A stretch of 64,000 bases of DNA from Callaeas wilsoni (lineage: Eukaryota; Chordata; Aves; Passeriformes; Callaeidae), in contig VWPU01011604.1 in NCBI GenBank assembly GCA_013398955.1, forward strand, positions 54,525 to 118,524, read 5' to 3'. The translations under genes were made by a program, and so were the position numbers. Shown one piece after another: positions 47,562-61,694 of this stretch. Within the stretch, counting starts at the first letter, position 1; each line of letters starts with the position of its first letter. The notes under the pieces are model-generated. The model had not been told where the DNA came from. It was given only the letters and a program-made list of their open reading frames with translations, and did no database searches.

Positions 47562-50500
47562 CACAGTTCAATGTGAATCTCTTCCATCTCAGAAGAAAAA
47601 AATCTTCTAGTCCAAATTCAGCCCTACATTTACCATGGTTATATTGCTCCTCTGGCATAACTACGGCACAGTTGGCTTTCAGTAACAAAAACTAAGCTCG
47701 CTTTTACCTAAAAAATAGTATGTAGTCATATCTAATTACAGATGGGCTGACTTTAGCTCTCCAGAGCCCAGTGAGAAGGACACTGACCTGAAACATACTT
47801 CCGTTTATACCCTAGTTCTACTTGAAGTGAATTTATCCCTGCAGAACACTGACCTGGCTCCAGACTTAAAACGTGAGTTACTCTGGGTGAGCCAAGCCTC
47901 TAGACTCTGGAAGTATTAGCTCATACTGAGATCTAGGTGTAGTTTTGGCTGGTCCATTGCAGTGAACACTGGACTTTCGCCTCACTCATCTTGATTTCTG
48001 AGGGAAGGAAGAGGGAAGCCAGGCGCACAAGAAAAAAAGCAGTCACTGTGGAGTGTGCTGGCTCTGTCATAGGAATGATGGAAGACAGCATAATAGACAT
48101 GGCAGTAGAGACAGCAAAAAGGTATTAATGTCATGTTCTGAAGGAACATCTCCCTTCTTTTTCACTTAGGGTAGACAAAACTTAGTCAACCATTTTTGTC
48201 ACTTAAGGAATGTGTCTTCAGTGATGCTACTGTCTTCTTCTCACTCTGTAACAGCAACACTGTAGAGCAGGTGCAAAAAGTTTCAGGCTCTTTGCTCACT
48301 GTCCAAGATAAATGCTCAGTTCAGGCCTTGTAGCTGGTCTCGAGCATGCTTAGCCTGAGCACATATACCCTGATTACTAACCTGCCCGTGCAGCTATACA
48401 GCATGTGGACTATCGCTGGCTCACTTCCAGGAAGCTTCAGGACACTGAAAATGATGTCTAGCTATACATCTATATATTTACAGAAATAGGCAGAAGCTGG
48501 CAATTATGAGTCTGCCTAATTATTAATGATATTAGCAGATTAGAGTTCTCATCCAGTCTTTTATGCAAGCCTAGGATCCACAAGCGGTATTACTGGGTGT
48601 ATTTCAGGTTGAAAGGATAAGTCTTTGAGTAAAAAGAATGTTAACAAAGACAAAAAGTACTTCAATGTACAGCATGAGACTGGGTTTGAGTGTTGTGACT
48701 GACCATGGATAAGCAGACTAGCCTACTTTCCTTTAAACAGGTCACATTTTATTTTACTTCATGCTTGCCTGGTTCAGTTGATTGTACTTCACTGTAACAA
48801 GCCAATTTATGCTATTCCTGGCCAACATTAAGCAGCAGCTGGCTTAGCTTCTTCAAACTCTCTAAGTGAGGATCACATATCTTCAGCAAGGTTAGACCAG
48901 TAGCTCTTGTAGTTTAACATGTTCCTTAGAGGCTGCTGGTTCAGCCCATAAACCTATTAGCTACCCCCACCCTAGCCACTCCAAAATCTTCCTATTACAC
49001 AGGGAATGAGATTACTTGGTCTGGGGTATTGTGACATCTTTGTCTACTTTACAGACTCTACACACTCACCTATGCAAGGGCAGTTGTCAGCTGGGAAACT
49101 TTAATTTATATAAGCAAATTTGGTGCTCCATTAACAGAACAAAGTAGCAATAATTGGGTCAAAGTTCCAGCTGACAGCCAAAAACACCAGGAAAAGGAGA
49201 ATGACAGTTTTTAGTGGAGAATATCTGCTACTACACTAAAATTATGTTTCTTGTTTTCACCCAGGAACCAGCTATTGTTGGAGAATTAAATCAGTGAAAC
49301 CAAAGATAAATGGGTCCCCGACAACTCGTGATCTCTTTTCTAAAGAAACATTAATGTGTATTATTTAATAAAATAAACATACAAATGAAACCTCGTACCT
49401 TATGTTCTCTTGCAGATTCTGATATGTATTATTTTTTAAAAAAAGTAGAAGAAACTCATTGCATAGTAATATCCTGATTACAACTCAGTAATAAACATAT
49501 AGGCACTATATAAGTAATTGCAGCTGAACTCAAGATCTAAGCCTTTAGCTATAAATGGTATGCCTAAATTGGTTTACTGGCCCTTATTGAGTTCAAAATA
49601 TTAAAAAAGTCTAGATTTACTATAAGGCAACTTGAAATTTAAGTCTACAGGATATTAAAAGCTTCTCAGAGTATGTTTATGCTGCAGACAGCACACACTG
49701 CAGCTTATGTAGAGATTTGTGAGCTAGCTTTAGATTGGTATCCATCAGTGCACCACTGCATACTGCAAAGCCAGCAGAGGAGGGTGGATGAATATTGTGT
49801 TAGTAATGCCAGCTTTCTTTATAAAATTCTGTATATTTTTGTTGCTTAAGTCTTGCCATTTACTTTCAACAAACTTGCCCCAAATGAAACACTTGTCTTC
49901 CTACTGATTTTGGTTTAAATAGAAGTTTGCAGATAACCTTCTGTAGCCATCAAGGTAGATGTCCCAAAATTAAACTCTTGTTTTCTGACTACTGCAGATC
50001 TTTTTCCAAAACAAGTATGTAGGTAATCATCTCTCCATATAAAGCCACCTTAGAATGATCTGAAACACATTAGAAGAATCTTTGCTTTGACAAATATGAG
50101 TAGAAAAAGTCCACTCAGTTAGGAAATTGACAACATACTAGAGTGATCAGAGTAACTTGTGTAAGGAGGACTTAATAGCATCTCAGAACTTCAGTTTCCA
50201 AGAAATTATGAGACTTGCGTCCTAGCAATTATTAACCAGTATTATAAAGAGAGTATAAAACAAAATAAGATTTGTGCTTACACTAATTGTCTTCCCAAAT
50301 ATCAGAAATTACCATTGGAAGAATATATCTCAAGAAAATTTAGTTAATAATCCCAGGAATATGCAACGACAAAGAGCCTGTCTTTATGGGTTCTCATTTC
50401 TACCTGCTGTCAGACTAAAACTAAATACGTGGGAAATTAGCAACCCTGGCATTTCAGGCTATTTAGGATGAAGGAGAAATAAGACCCTAGAGTAGCTAGG

Positions 50501-53500
50501 ACACAAATCTATTGCCTGTTCATCCTGTAGCAAAAGTGACGAATGAACAAAATGTTTGCAGCTGCATGTTGGAAATAGGTCCTACATAAGAGTGATTTAG
50601 TGTCAAGATTGTTCAATAGACTTACTCAGTTGAGCCAAACCTGACAAGTACAACAAAAAAACATTCTAGTTAATTGTAGGGAATATTTTGCAAACAACAG
50701 GTATTCATAGTCTTAATATGTCTTGGCTGGCAATAGAGATATTTGGGAGAGAGATCACAGGACTCCAAATAGCTGCAAGCTATTCAACAGCTGGACCTCA
50801 ACAAACTGTTCAGAGACAGTACAAGATAGGAAGCATAATAATACAAAACAAGATATTTTGCTATTAAGCTGTGAGTTGGAGAGTTGCTGTTTCATATTTT
50901 GTATTAGTGTTAATTAATGATATCTAAATATCATTGCTAGATATAAACCATAGAAAATACATAGGAAATACTTTGAAACTGTATTCCTTGATCCAGGAAA
51001 CCCACAGTCCTCATTGCCTACCTGCACATAGCCTGAAATTAAATGAAATGTAGAAGAAATAGTAATAATTAGAAACTAAATTTAGAAGCCATGAAAGAAG
51101 ATGTGCTTGTTTATAGTTAATGGTCCCTGATTAATGCCAGCTGGTGGCTTGTTTCCTTCCTTCAGAGTTTTGCAGTTCAATGTACCATACACTTACATGA
51201 CTCACTGCCCACAGGCAGGGGCAACCTGTTCTATGCAGAAGAAGAGCTAGCAAGAACACTGGAGTCTGACAAGGCAGACAGAGCTGAGAGTGTCCAGTGG
51301 ATACAGCCAGAACATAGGGATGAGGTTCTTGTGTTCAGCAACAGTGAGAGAATTAGCATAGAAAGTAGACTGCTCCTTTTGCTGCCCTTCTGATTTTATT
51401 TACTGTGTGTTCTGGTATATAGCAATGGGTTGCAACTTGGCATGTTCTTAGTCTTCTCTGCTTATTGCTTTTGAGTTTTTCCATCTTTAGTTAGCACTAT
51501 CCCATACCCATGGGATACTGGATTGGCACTGGATTCCCCAAGACATAGAATTTACTGAACTGCCCTTTTTGATATATCGTGCTCATGTTTATTCATGCAT
51601 TTACTCCACTGTGGTCTGAAGCAGAAATGAGTGGTTCACCAGAATTCTCTACAATCTAATGAACATGCACTAGGTACAAGAATAAAATATAATGCTCTAG
51701 TCTTTTAATCTTTCTTTCCATCAAACCTAGTTTGCAGGTTTTTTATTTTCAGGAAGGTCTATAGTATTTCTGCACATAAATAAGGATGGGATCCACAACC
51801 TACAAGATTTCCAGGACATAGTCAAATACAGTTTATATCTGCACCTTACCTAGAGTGGTGTGGATCATCCTCCTCCAGAGATAAATATTTAGTATACTTA
51901 ATGACATATTTTAAGCTGTTTTGTCAATCATCTTACCTAGATATTGTCTATAAAGTAATTATTAAAATCGTTTATCTGAAAATCCCAGAAAAGCTAACTT
52001 TTTGATTTTCTTAATTGAAAACACTTCATCCTCTCCCTTTATCTTAGTAATTACCTTAATAAAGACATCTGCTAGTAAGGAAAAAATCTCTGATTGTATT
52101 ATAAGCTTCAACTATTCTTTTACCTCAAGTGTAGTAGCAATAATGGTGTACGTTGCCAACTTACATGAAAAGGCTTGTATTCCATTTACATATCTTTATA
52201 TTACAAAGAAAGAAGGGTATACTTTCGTGTTGTTGTTGCTGCTGGTCACAGAAGTGGGGAAACCTGCATATGGTAGTTCTATATGAGAGTTCTATATCTG
52301 TGTTTGGAAGAGGTTATTGACTTTTTTGTTATTGTTATTATCATTCTTTTGGCTGTGCCTGTTCTCTAGTGAATGACCATGTCGTCAGAGAGGCCAAATA
52401 ACTTTGCTATCAAGCTTTTAAAAGTCAATAAAAAACCCTAGGAATTGCCATCTTTTTTCTCACTTCACGGAAAGTATCTTCAGTATCACCACACACAGCT
52501 GCATGGCGCACCATAGATGACTAATTGAGTCAAAACAAGGTACTTATCCCATTAATATGTTTGTTCTAAAATACCAAGGACCACAAGCAGAAAATTAATG
52601 ACATCTCTTTCCAGGGAGTCACAGATTCTGATCAAAGTAACGCCTTTTGGTCAACTTCATCTCATCTGCATGAATCTTCCTTATGTTCCCAATGCATCTT
52701 GTGCGTATGAGAACAGTGGGGAAGAAGAAAGACTCAATTATTTGTTTCTCAGTCAGGTCTAGAGGTTAGAAAAACACTAAAAACTGTCATCACTCATCTT
52801 TAGGACAGATGGTATTCTTGCATGCAGTCCTTACTCCTCAAACATGATTACAGACATACCTGTTATGAAAAGATCAGTTTCTTATGTTCCCTCCTTTTAA
52901 GCATAGCACAGGTCTGATTATAACTAATCACATGAAGTATAAATCATTTGAGGATAATTGTGAACAAAGGCAGACTTTTCAGTAGTTCTGTACACCAAAA
53001 TTTCATAGCTTTCTGTATTTATCATACTATGTATAATAATAGAATTTGAGACTGAATAAAAACAGAAAAAAAATGAAAAATCCTCCTCTTTAGCATCACT
53101 GAGCAAAATTTTCATGTAAAGTCATTGAGAAGCATAGTTACTAATTCATTCAGCATAAGCCAACAAGAAAGGGACAAAGAACAAGAACAGCTAGATGATT
53201 CTGTCCCCACAGCGCAAGTCAGCAAAGATAATGGGGCGTGGCATTCCTCTCATCTCTTGTCTAAAACAGTAAAAGGCTACACTACCTGACAAGAATGACT
53301 GGGGGGCAAATGCTTCCATTGCTTAGACAATTGCAAGAAAGGTATAAGTAAAAAGCTCTGAGTTGGTTTTTATATCCAGGCCTTCATGAGTCCTTGACAT
53401 GGAGGGTGGTATTTTGATATGAGTCTCACATACAGTAGCTACTCTGAAACAAATTGTTTCAGAAGTTCGTCCTTACAGAGGAAACTGAAGAGTGATAATG

Positions 53501-56500
53501 GAGAGTAAGATGAGCCTTGGATGTTTGAACAAGGCTTACAACTCTTTATATTTACTCTCTACATCTAAGAAGTATTGTCTTGCTGGAACAGATTCAGTGG
53601 TTGGTTCACTGCTTGTGAGGAACTGTATTTGTAAGAAAATGTCACAATAGCTATTTGTTTTCTCTAAAATAACAGAATAGAACTGGAATGCAGACAATGA
53701 GACAGGCTTAGTCAGACTCCCGAGTTCAAAACAGTAACTCAGTGTGAAGATCAGTTGGTCCCACTTGCTTATAATCCAGGGAATATATAGGGTGAAAACA
53801 GGAAGAAATGAAAGCTGAAGACTATGCATAACACAGAGTAAACTCCTCTTCAGAGAAAGAGTTGTGAAAGGTATGCTGTTGTGCTGGCCTGGTTAATAAC
53901 AAATTGCCAATTGCTCTGGGCACAGGAAATCAGTGAGATCATCATGCTTGGATGCTTCACATATACTGTGCAGAAAATGTTAATTAACCTGAGAAAACAT
54001 ATATGTCATTTAGGAAGGCAGTTAGATACTCTCAATATAAGTTGTTTCCATATGTTCACCTGTGGCACAAATTACTTTCTAGAAACAAAAAACATTGCTG
54101 CATCACTGATGCATTATGGAGTTTATTTGTATTAGTGAAAAATAGCTCAAAAAAAAAATTTGCATACTCCTGGAGGAGAAAATTAGGCCTTTGCTGGACA
54201 CAGATCTAAACATTAGACAAACACTGTCTTTAGTCTTTGAAATTCAACCCTTCATGTGAAACCTGCAAAACAGACAGATCCTATCTACTAACTAAAGCAA
54301 CTTTTACACTGCCAACTGACAGTTACCCTTTCCCAGCTTCCAGTTTTATTTTTCAGCTCTCTCAGATTCAACATAAGAACTTCTCTTTCTACAATATATC
54401 CAAAGAAATCTCAGGAACACCCATTTCAGCTGCTTGTCTCCGCCTCTTTGCAATCCACCTAGCTGTCTTACAGAAGCTTCTTAGAGAAGAGAGTTTACTT
54501 ATTTCTACCTCAGAGTTCAAGAGTCTTCCCTCTAGTCCTCCCTTCAGCACCAATTACTGAAAGTAAAGTCTGTGCCAGCAAGTTTCATTTCACTTTCATG
54601 CTTTTCCTTCCTTGCTGCCGCAGACTTCTACAGACAAATTCAGGAGGAGCAACACTACTAATCCTCAGCTGGTATCCAGGCAAGCACAGTGCTTTACCTT
54701 ACTTCTTAGCCCTTACTCTTCCATGAACATATCTTTCAGCTGTATAAGCACATTCAGGCACATGGGCCACCTGTAAGGAATAGGAAACATAAAAATGTAC
54801 AAACAGGAAGAGTGTCAAGGGAATTATAAAGAAATAAATCTCCAAAAGTCCGTGTTCCTGACACAGACACATTCTCATTATCTTCAAGATAAGGTTAATA
54901 GAGTATATCAGAAGAAGGGTTGTCAAATATAAATTTAGTCTACAGTTTGTGAAAGGTGAAAGCTGTCTATTTCTCTCTTAATTTCTGACAAACTTATCTG
55001 TACTCTTATATCCAAACACACAGATTGGAATTTTGGGGGTCCTTATAGTCACTTAGAAGTTGATGCTGACCTTGCACAAGCAGCCTTGCATTAGGGGATG
55101 TGTTGCAAGCATAACATCTCCACTGAGCAGCCCTTTTCTGAAAAAAGTTACGGTATCTTTTGCTGTCTGCTGTTGGCACTTGGAACAACACCAAAGCACT
55201 TACCAGTGATTCAGGTGCCCTTCCAAATTGTACTAAATCTAAGATAATTGGCTTCCATAAATTTAGGACAAAGGAAATACATGTCTTAATTCAGATTCCA
55301 TTTGTTTTAAACCAATTTAGCTCCATTTTATCAAAAGGAGTAGCACCAAGGTTATAAATTTCAGTATGGTCTATTGTTTATAAGTGGGTTACAAATTCTC
55401 AGCTTTACTTATGATAATACCTTGTAGCATATTATAATACAGATGTGTTCAAAAGTCAGTTTTTTCATACTGATGTTTAAGTCACACTGGTTTAAACAAT
55501 GACATGGTGTATTTGCAACTGTGAGGCAAATAGAGAATATTAAAACCACTAAAACCGCTGAAATGGTGGTGTGATGAGAGGAGAATTCTTTGAGCAAGGC
55601 TATTTATTTATGTACCCCTATATTACCTGTGTTTGGAACAGCACTTAATCTACCTATGTCCCATTTAAGTTGCTCACTCTTAAAATTACCTGAAGTCATC
55701 AAAGTATTATGTATGTCATTTTAACAGGTACAGTATCTTCTACTATGTATTACTGCAGCAAGCAAACTTTAGAATAGACAGATACATTGACTAAAAGTTT
55801 ATCTACTCTCCTGTTTTCCTGCAAACAGTATTCAAACAGAAATCTGAATTTCCCTTCATCTCAAAATTCATGCAACTTTACTAATTTTATCTTGGAAATG
55901 AGTTCTAAAGTACAATTTGTTGAATTCTGAATCATATCGATGATGAGTAAAGCATAGACATGACAACTAGGGTATGAGCTATAAATTTCACATCAATTTT
56001 TATGTCAATTTTTTCTCTTATGTTTGGTGTTGCAAAACTTTTGTTAATACCAGGCCTGTGCATATGAATTTTAGAGATTTTCCTACATCACAGCTTTTCT
56101 TGAAGCTCTTTAAATTTTATAGATTTTTTTTGTGAGTTATGTAAAATGCTGAGTGAAAAGAACAAAACCAAAAACTCTCCCACAATGAAATACTTCTTAA
56201 CACTATTGTCTCTTGAGAGATTGCCCTAATTTGTTCAGATAATACTTTCACTTCTGCTTTACAGAGTAATTCAGTGTGATTGGTATAAATCTCCAGTTAA
56301 GACCTGAAATCTCTACTTGTATAACCAAGCATATCAAATGCTTATCTCTTGAGGAAAAATGCTTTATCACATTCTTCCTTCCTGCTAATACCTCAGAAAT
56401 GCACTCGCTTTTATTAAATTTTGTAGATTCCTTAGCTTTATAGCAACTCACATGAAATTCCAATATTTACTTAGAAGCATTGACTTGATTGGTATGGGAG

Positions 56501-57767
56501 TATTTAGTGTCTTCTAAATATGAAATTATATTTGGGTTGTATTAGAAAAGAATACATGAGAGAAAAAGATATATTTTTATTATGATTACACTTTTCATTA
56601 TTCCCGGGCTTTAAATTATCACCTGAATAAAAGATGCACATCTGATTTTTTTAATATATTCTAATTTATACTTGAAAAATAAAATCCACTTTTTCTACCA
56701 GGAGTGAATTTTCTTTGATATTTCTGATTAAAATTATGCTAGTGCATTAAAGCTAAAGCTTCTCAAATATCATAGCAATTTCAAGAAAAAATGCTGTGTG
56801 TCTCTCAAAGGCAGTTTTACTTACTATAAAATAAGAAGCTTTCATTGCGTGTGTGGAGATAGAAAATATTCAAAAACATCTATGTGAAACAACAGTATAC
56901 AAAAGAGGACTGCTTTATAAAATAGGAAGTGATATAAGAGAAATTGCTTAATACTGGTAGTGCAATTTTTCATTTTTCAGTAGGAGCGGAAGGTAGTGAC
57001 TTCCTAAAAGGAAGGAAAATCTACATGTGCTTACTGTCTAAATTTATCCAAAGGCAACCTGACTTAGAATATTCTCCTTATTTTTTAATTAAAAATCTAA
57101 GCTTCATATGCCAAGATCTGCTGGAATTTGGGGTGATAAGGAATTGGCCACCTGTGCTGAATGCTACTTCTTAGAGGACAGCAAGCGAAAACCTCAGCAT
57201 CACTCCTTAGAAATATGCCAATATATAGTGCACTGATCCAATTCCTGTGGTGCATCCTTAATAGCTAAGTTCATTACTCTACACATTATTTGAACGTGTT
57301 GTCAGACTCTACTTATTTAATACTTACTTCTTTAGATAAAAAAACCTATGCCTGGAAAAATAATCCACAATGTATGTGTACTTGATGCTAGGTTCGATGC
57401 CCTATATCACATGCACTCTATCTGAGACCACACTTCCTTTAGTGCCTGTCATACACTCTGGTTTTGGTTATACAACATTTCAAACTTACTACAAAACTAT
57501 TATTATGCCTCAGTCTTACACATCTCAGGAGATAAAACAATGTAGAAAAAAATATGGTAAAATAAATTTGCTTAGAGCAATAAGAAATCATTGCTCTAGG
57601 TGTAACTTTGTTTTTCACGTGTCAAAAATAATGTAATTTAAAATTTAAAAAAAGCTTTAACAAGCTTTCTTTATGATATAAGAATATTGACTACTTTTAG
57701 GAAACAGGCAATCAAGAATATAGATGCAGTAGATGCAATATAGTTAATAACTCACAAGAATATAGAG
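47562..57767. other. Long non-coding stretch, nothing recognised
   Basis: About 10 kb of AT-rich sequence. The largest frames (54237-54560, 53536-53829, 52002-52286) have no recognisable domains. I found no CR1, LTR, RNA gene or microsatellite of note. Confidence 0.55.
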
Positions 57768-58010
57768 CTAGGAAGTGAAGAATTATGTCAGATTGTCTAT
57801 TCCATCTCACTACATCGAGGCAAAAGCTAGGGTACCCAGATAATCTTTAACAGACATTTGTCTAGTGCATTTTAAAAAAAAAAAGAATATATTTCTTCAG
57901 ACCTTTTAGATATCTCACTCTAACCTTTCATTAACTATAATACCGGAAAGGCATCCTTAACGTACCGCATTTTCGTAAGACTGGCCTCTTTTTCTGACTC
58001 CTGTTACTTG
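57768..58010 (-). mobile_element. Ancient CR1-like remnant (uncertain)
   Basis: The order gagctaggaag, then ttgtctattccatctcac, then aacagacatttgtctagtgcat and a following A-rich segment resembles the minus-oriented 3' region of old amniote CR1 subfamilies, where a comparable 'acaggtgtttgtctaacctg' block occurs. Divergence is high, so this is a tentative call. Confidence 0.45.
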
Positions 58011-59630
58011 ATATTGTTTTCATTTCACACTGCACGGAGCATCCAAATTGTTTAGGGTTTTTGTTGTCAGGGGTTTTGTTTTTAAATTCTTAGATATTCC
58101 TTTCCCAAATAATCTTCCTCTTTATTATCCCTCTTTTTAATTTTTGCTTTTAAATCTAGGCACATTTTACACCAATCTATGTTGGTTTTCTTCTTTATTT
58201 CTGATATGAGAGCTATGTCAATTAAACCATCACAGTGATACCAGAGACTAAAGAAAACTACTCCAGATGATTTTGCCAAAACCACCTATTGTTCAAAAAT
58301 CTGGTGATGGAAAAAGAAGTATTTTGTTTGGTCCTGCACAACACCTAACTGAGCACAATATTAATATTGGCTTGGAAGGTTAAATTTTCATTAGCTTAGA
58401 TAGTCTGCGCTAATAAAAACTCCATGGTCTATTTTATTTGAGTTTTAAAAAGGTTATAATTAGACAGTTCAAGGTAAAGGTCCAGCATATTGACTCCAGT
58501 GGTTCCAAAATCTTTATTGGCTTTGGCAACTCTCAGGTCTCTTTATCCAGTGTGACACAAATATGTGTTTGGGCTTCTCAGCAAGCGAAAAGGCCACAAG
58601 AGATATGGTTGGACTTGACTTACCACATTACATCTCCTAGATGATGCAACAAAAATCGCAAACATTGACTGATAAAATGTTGCTTTTATAGGACAGGCAA
58701 TATCATACCGTTAAATATTATTGAATTAAATTCTGAAGTTTTATTCAATAATGTCCAAATCTCACTGCATAATTATATATAAGAAAAGTGCTGATTCCTC
58801 AGCTCTGTATATTGAGAGTGACCTAAATTTGATGTTCAATAAGATATTCAAAAACTTTTTAATTGCATGCAGATGGCAAAGATGAATAAAGTCAGCATTT
58901 CAATTGAAAAGGTTCTGTCCACTGCCTTAGATAGTATTTTCCAGCTGATGAAGACATCTTTACTGAGACTCAGAAATGAACAAATGAATAAACTGAAAAA
59001 ATGTTAGGAATGCATTTTATAAATTCAAATAGTTCTGTAGAACCACACATTTATTACCAAAATAAGGGAATATAAGATCACACCTAAAGTTCACACAAAG
59101 GTTGCTCCTTTACTTGATTTGGTCTACAACTAAAACCATAACAAATCCTGTCTCTTTTCTTCTAACCCAATCTTTGTTATTAATACATCTTGGTGAAAGA
59201 AAAGTCCCTTATGACAAAATGGGTATTTGTTTTACATTGACATAAACTGAATGGACTAAATGATTGGATAATAAACATACAACTACCATTGCTGTTAATC
59301 TATGTGTGAGGGAAAAAAATAATTTTCTTGGACTTATTTTTAATTTGAATATGTTTTTCTAGGTATATTTTCTGATGTGTTCATCTAAATCTACATTTTA
59401 TTTGCAGCCATAGTCAGTATTAAGTTGCATGCCATTGTGGCACATTTGTTGTATAGAATAAATAATGGCTTTTAGGGAATTTTGCCACTGTAACAAAACA
59501 TTGTCTTGAACGTATCCTATTTCTCACATGCTCACTCTTTGGATTGTTAAGGTTAACAATAAGAGTCTTAATTCTCACTGAAGATAAAATAGTTTTGCTA
59601 TCTTTTTCCTGGCTATGCTGCTGCATGTAT
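58011..59630. other. Non-coding, nothing recognised
   Basis: AT-rich unique sequence without recognised genes or repeats. Confidence 0.5.
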
Positions 59631-59633
59631 GGC

Positions 59634-59675
59634 ATTGTTGTTCTTGTTGTTCTTGTTGTTGTTCTTGTTGTTGCA
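59634..59675. repeat. (TTG)n / TTC-TTG simple repeat
   Basis: The interval is built of ttg units with ttc interspersed (ttgttcttgttgttcttg and so on). The frames through it on either strand (59420-59692 minus with Thr/Arg runs; 59544-59804 plus with Val/Leu runs) are repeat artefacts. Confidence 0.93.
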
Positions 59676-60638
59676 ACCCTTTCTAATTCCAAAAGATTGC
59701 AATGTGTTTTTCTTGTACGCCAAAAATCAAGCAGTAAACTGCCTCTTCATCCTGCTGTCCTCATAGTGATGCGCTTCTCTGACTCCATTCACTCCAGACT
59801 ATAGGAGGGTAACACTAGAGATATGTCACCCCAGAGCTCTTGGACTGGCATCTAGCATACATCAGAGTCTTTTTATACTTCCTGGTCTATTCTGTTTTCA
59901 CATTTACTACTAGATTCTGTTGAGCAATGAACAGATGTTCTTCCTACTGTGCTGCATGATAAAGTCACTGTTTTTAGAGCAGATGTTCTCCTGTATGCAT
60001 TTCATTTTCTTTAGTTTTTATGAATTAACATCTGACAGCTTAAATTCAAGGACAGATGTTCACCAGGGAATCCCACCCAGGTCATGGGCCATCATTTCTA
60101 GAAATTAGTCAGCTCAGGGTACAACAGCACACCAGAATACATTGATCAATAACAAGAAGAAAAACAGTTATCTAAGGGGATAGGAAGGGAAACATTGAGT
60201 TCAAGCTGCAGCAAGTCCACATTCAAAATTAATAGCCTACAACCAGGCCAATTCACACTGGGAGTCAAATATCACATCAGAGTTCAGAAACAAGAATCAG
60301 AGCCAGGAAAAAAAAGCTGAAGTAGAGGAACAAACAAACAGATGCATAGGGAATAGAAAAGACGCATAAGTTAGATTTTTTTAAAAGTCAGCTAGATCTG
60401 CATGACGTACGATAGAAATCCCATAAATACTAGCTGGTCATAGCAGTCCAAAATATTCTGGGAAAGCTGGCTCATGCATCAAGTAGTAGTCAAGGACAAA
60501 AAGGAGCCAAGGGAGATCAATTGTTAATGGTTTGGTGGATGTTACCAAAAGCCTACAAATTTCCACTAAAGCAGTTAGTGTTTTCACAGGAAAATACTTA
60601 GAACTGGTTCACTTAGGAAGGAGCTGCTTTCCAGCGGT
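59676..60638. other. Non-coding, nothing recognised
   Basis: Unique sequence ahead of the LTR at 60639. The part at 60200-60360 reads somewhat like decayed repeat DNA, but I could not assign it. Confidence 0.45.
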
Positions 60639-61225
60639 TGACGTTTAAGCCTAGCTTGAAATTAAGCATCACACAGCCATTCACTCAACCCTCCTCTTCC
60701 CCCACAACCCAGTGTAATGGGGAGGAGACTCAATGTAAAACTCATGGGTTGAAACAGAAACAGTTTAATAGGGAAAGCAAAATCTGTGCACAATAGCAAA
60801 GCAAAACAAAGAAATAATTCACTGCTTCCCATGGGTTCAGCGACCTCCAGGAGAGCAGGGTCCCATTATGTGCAGTGGTGACTTGGGAAGATAAACACCA
60901 TTCCTCCAAATTTTCTCCACCTTCCTCATTCTTCCCCACACTATATACTGACCATAATGTCAGATGGTCTGGAATATCCCTCTGGTCAGTTGGGATCACC
61001 TGTCCTGGCTGTGTCTCCTCCCAGCCTCCTGTGCATCCTCAGCTCCCTCTAGCCAGCGCGGCAGCATGGACAGCAGAAAGGGCCTTGGCTCTGTGTGAGC
61101 TCTGCTCAGCAATAACCAAAACATCTCTGTATTATCAACCCCGTGTCCAGCACAAATTCAAGACACAGGCCCAGATTAGCCACTGCAAAGAAAGTTAACT
61201 CAACCTCAGCCAAAACTATCAGACA
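60639..61225 (-). mobile_element. Solo ERVL-like LTR (family III), nearly complete
   Basis: On the minus strand it starts tgtctgatagttttggctg (sense start at 61225) and ends at about 60639 with the aagctaggcttaaacgtca block. In sense order it has the gttttggttattgctgagca block, a TATA-like ctatatactg complement at 60941-60950, and a polyadenylation-type segment (cagtttaata complement, 60761-60770) followed by the caacccatgag block. Length, about 587 bp, fits a full LTR. No internal viral sequence flanks it and no target duplication is clear. The frames 60742-60999 and 60875-61198 are by-products. Confidence 0.9.
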
Positions 61226-61469
61226 GTGTAATAAAATAATCCCATTTTGAGTTTTTGCATAAAAAGAAGTGCTGCTTCTAAGGAATAAAAGGCAATCTAG
61301 AAAAATGGGTGTTTGAACATTGGAAAAGGTGTTCAGCTGCAGCTCTGTCACCATTTTATCCTCTCCAATTTGTCCATCCCTACTACATTGTCAGAATAAG
61401 ATTTAAAATATTGCTGGACTTCAGGTGCACAGTTCCATACATATGTGTCTTACTTATCTGTAAGAAAGT
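61226..61469 (+). other. Unassigned sequence preceding the poly-A tract
   Basis: About 240 bp of moderate complexity ending in ...atctgtaagaaagt directly before the poly-A. It could be the 3' untranslated region of a retroposed transcript, but I do not recognise it and saw no polyadenylation signal in the usual place. Confidence 0.35.
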
Positions 61470-61479
61470 AAAAAAAAAA

Positions 61480-61514
<35 letters not shown>

Positions 61515-61537
61515 CAAAAAAAAAAAAAAAAAAAAAA

Positions 61538-61633
<96 letters not shown>

Positions 61634-61694
61634 AAAACAACAAAAAACCCCCAACAAAACAACAACAACAACCAAAAAAAAAAAAAAAAAAAAA
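61470..61694 (+). repeat. 225-base poly-A tract with C interruptions
   Basis: Almost pure A with isolated C and ccc interruptions, ending with caacaacaac units. All the Lys- or Phe-only frames here (61309-61734 plus; 61383-61730, 61450-61704, 61454-61675 minus) come from it. Exact length in the genome is doubtful because such runs sequence poorly. Confidence 0.95.
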
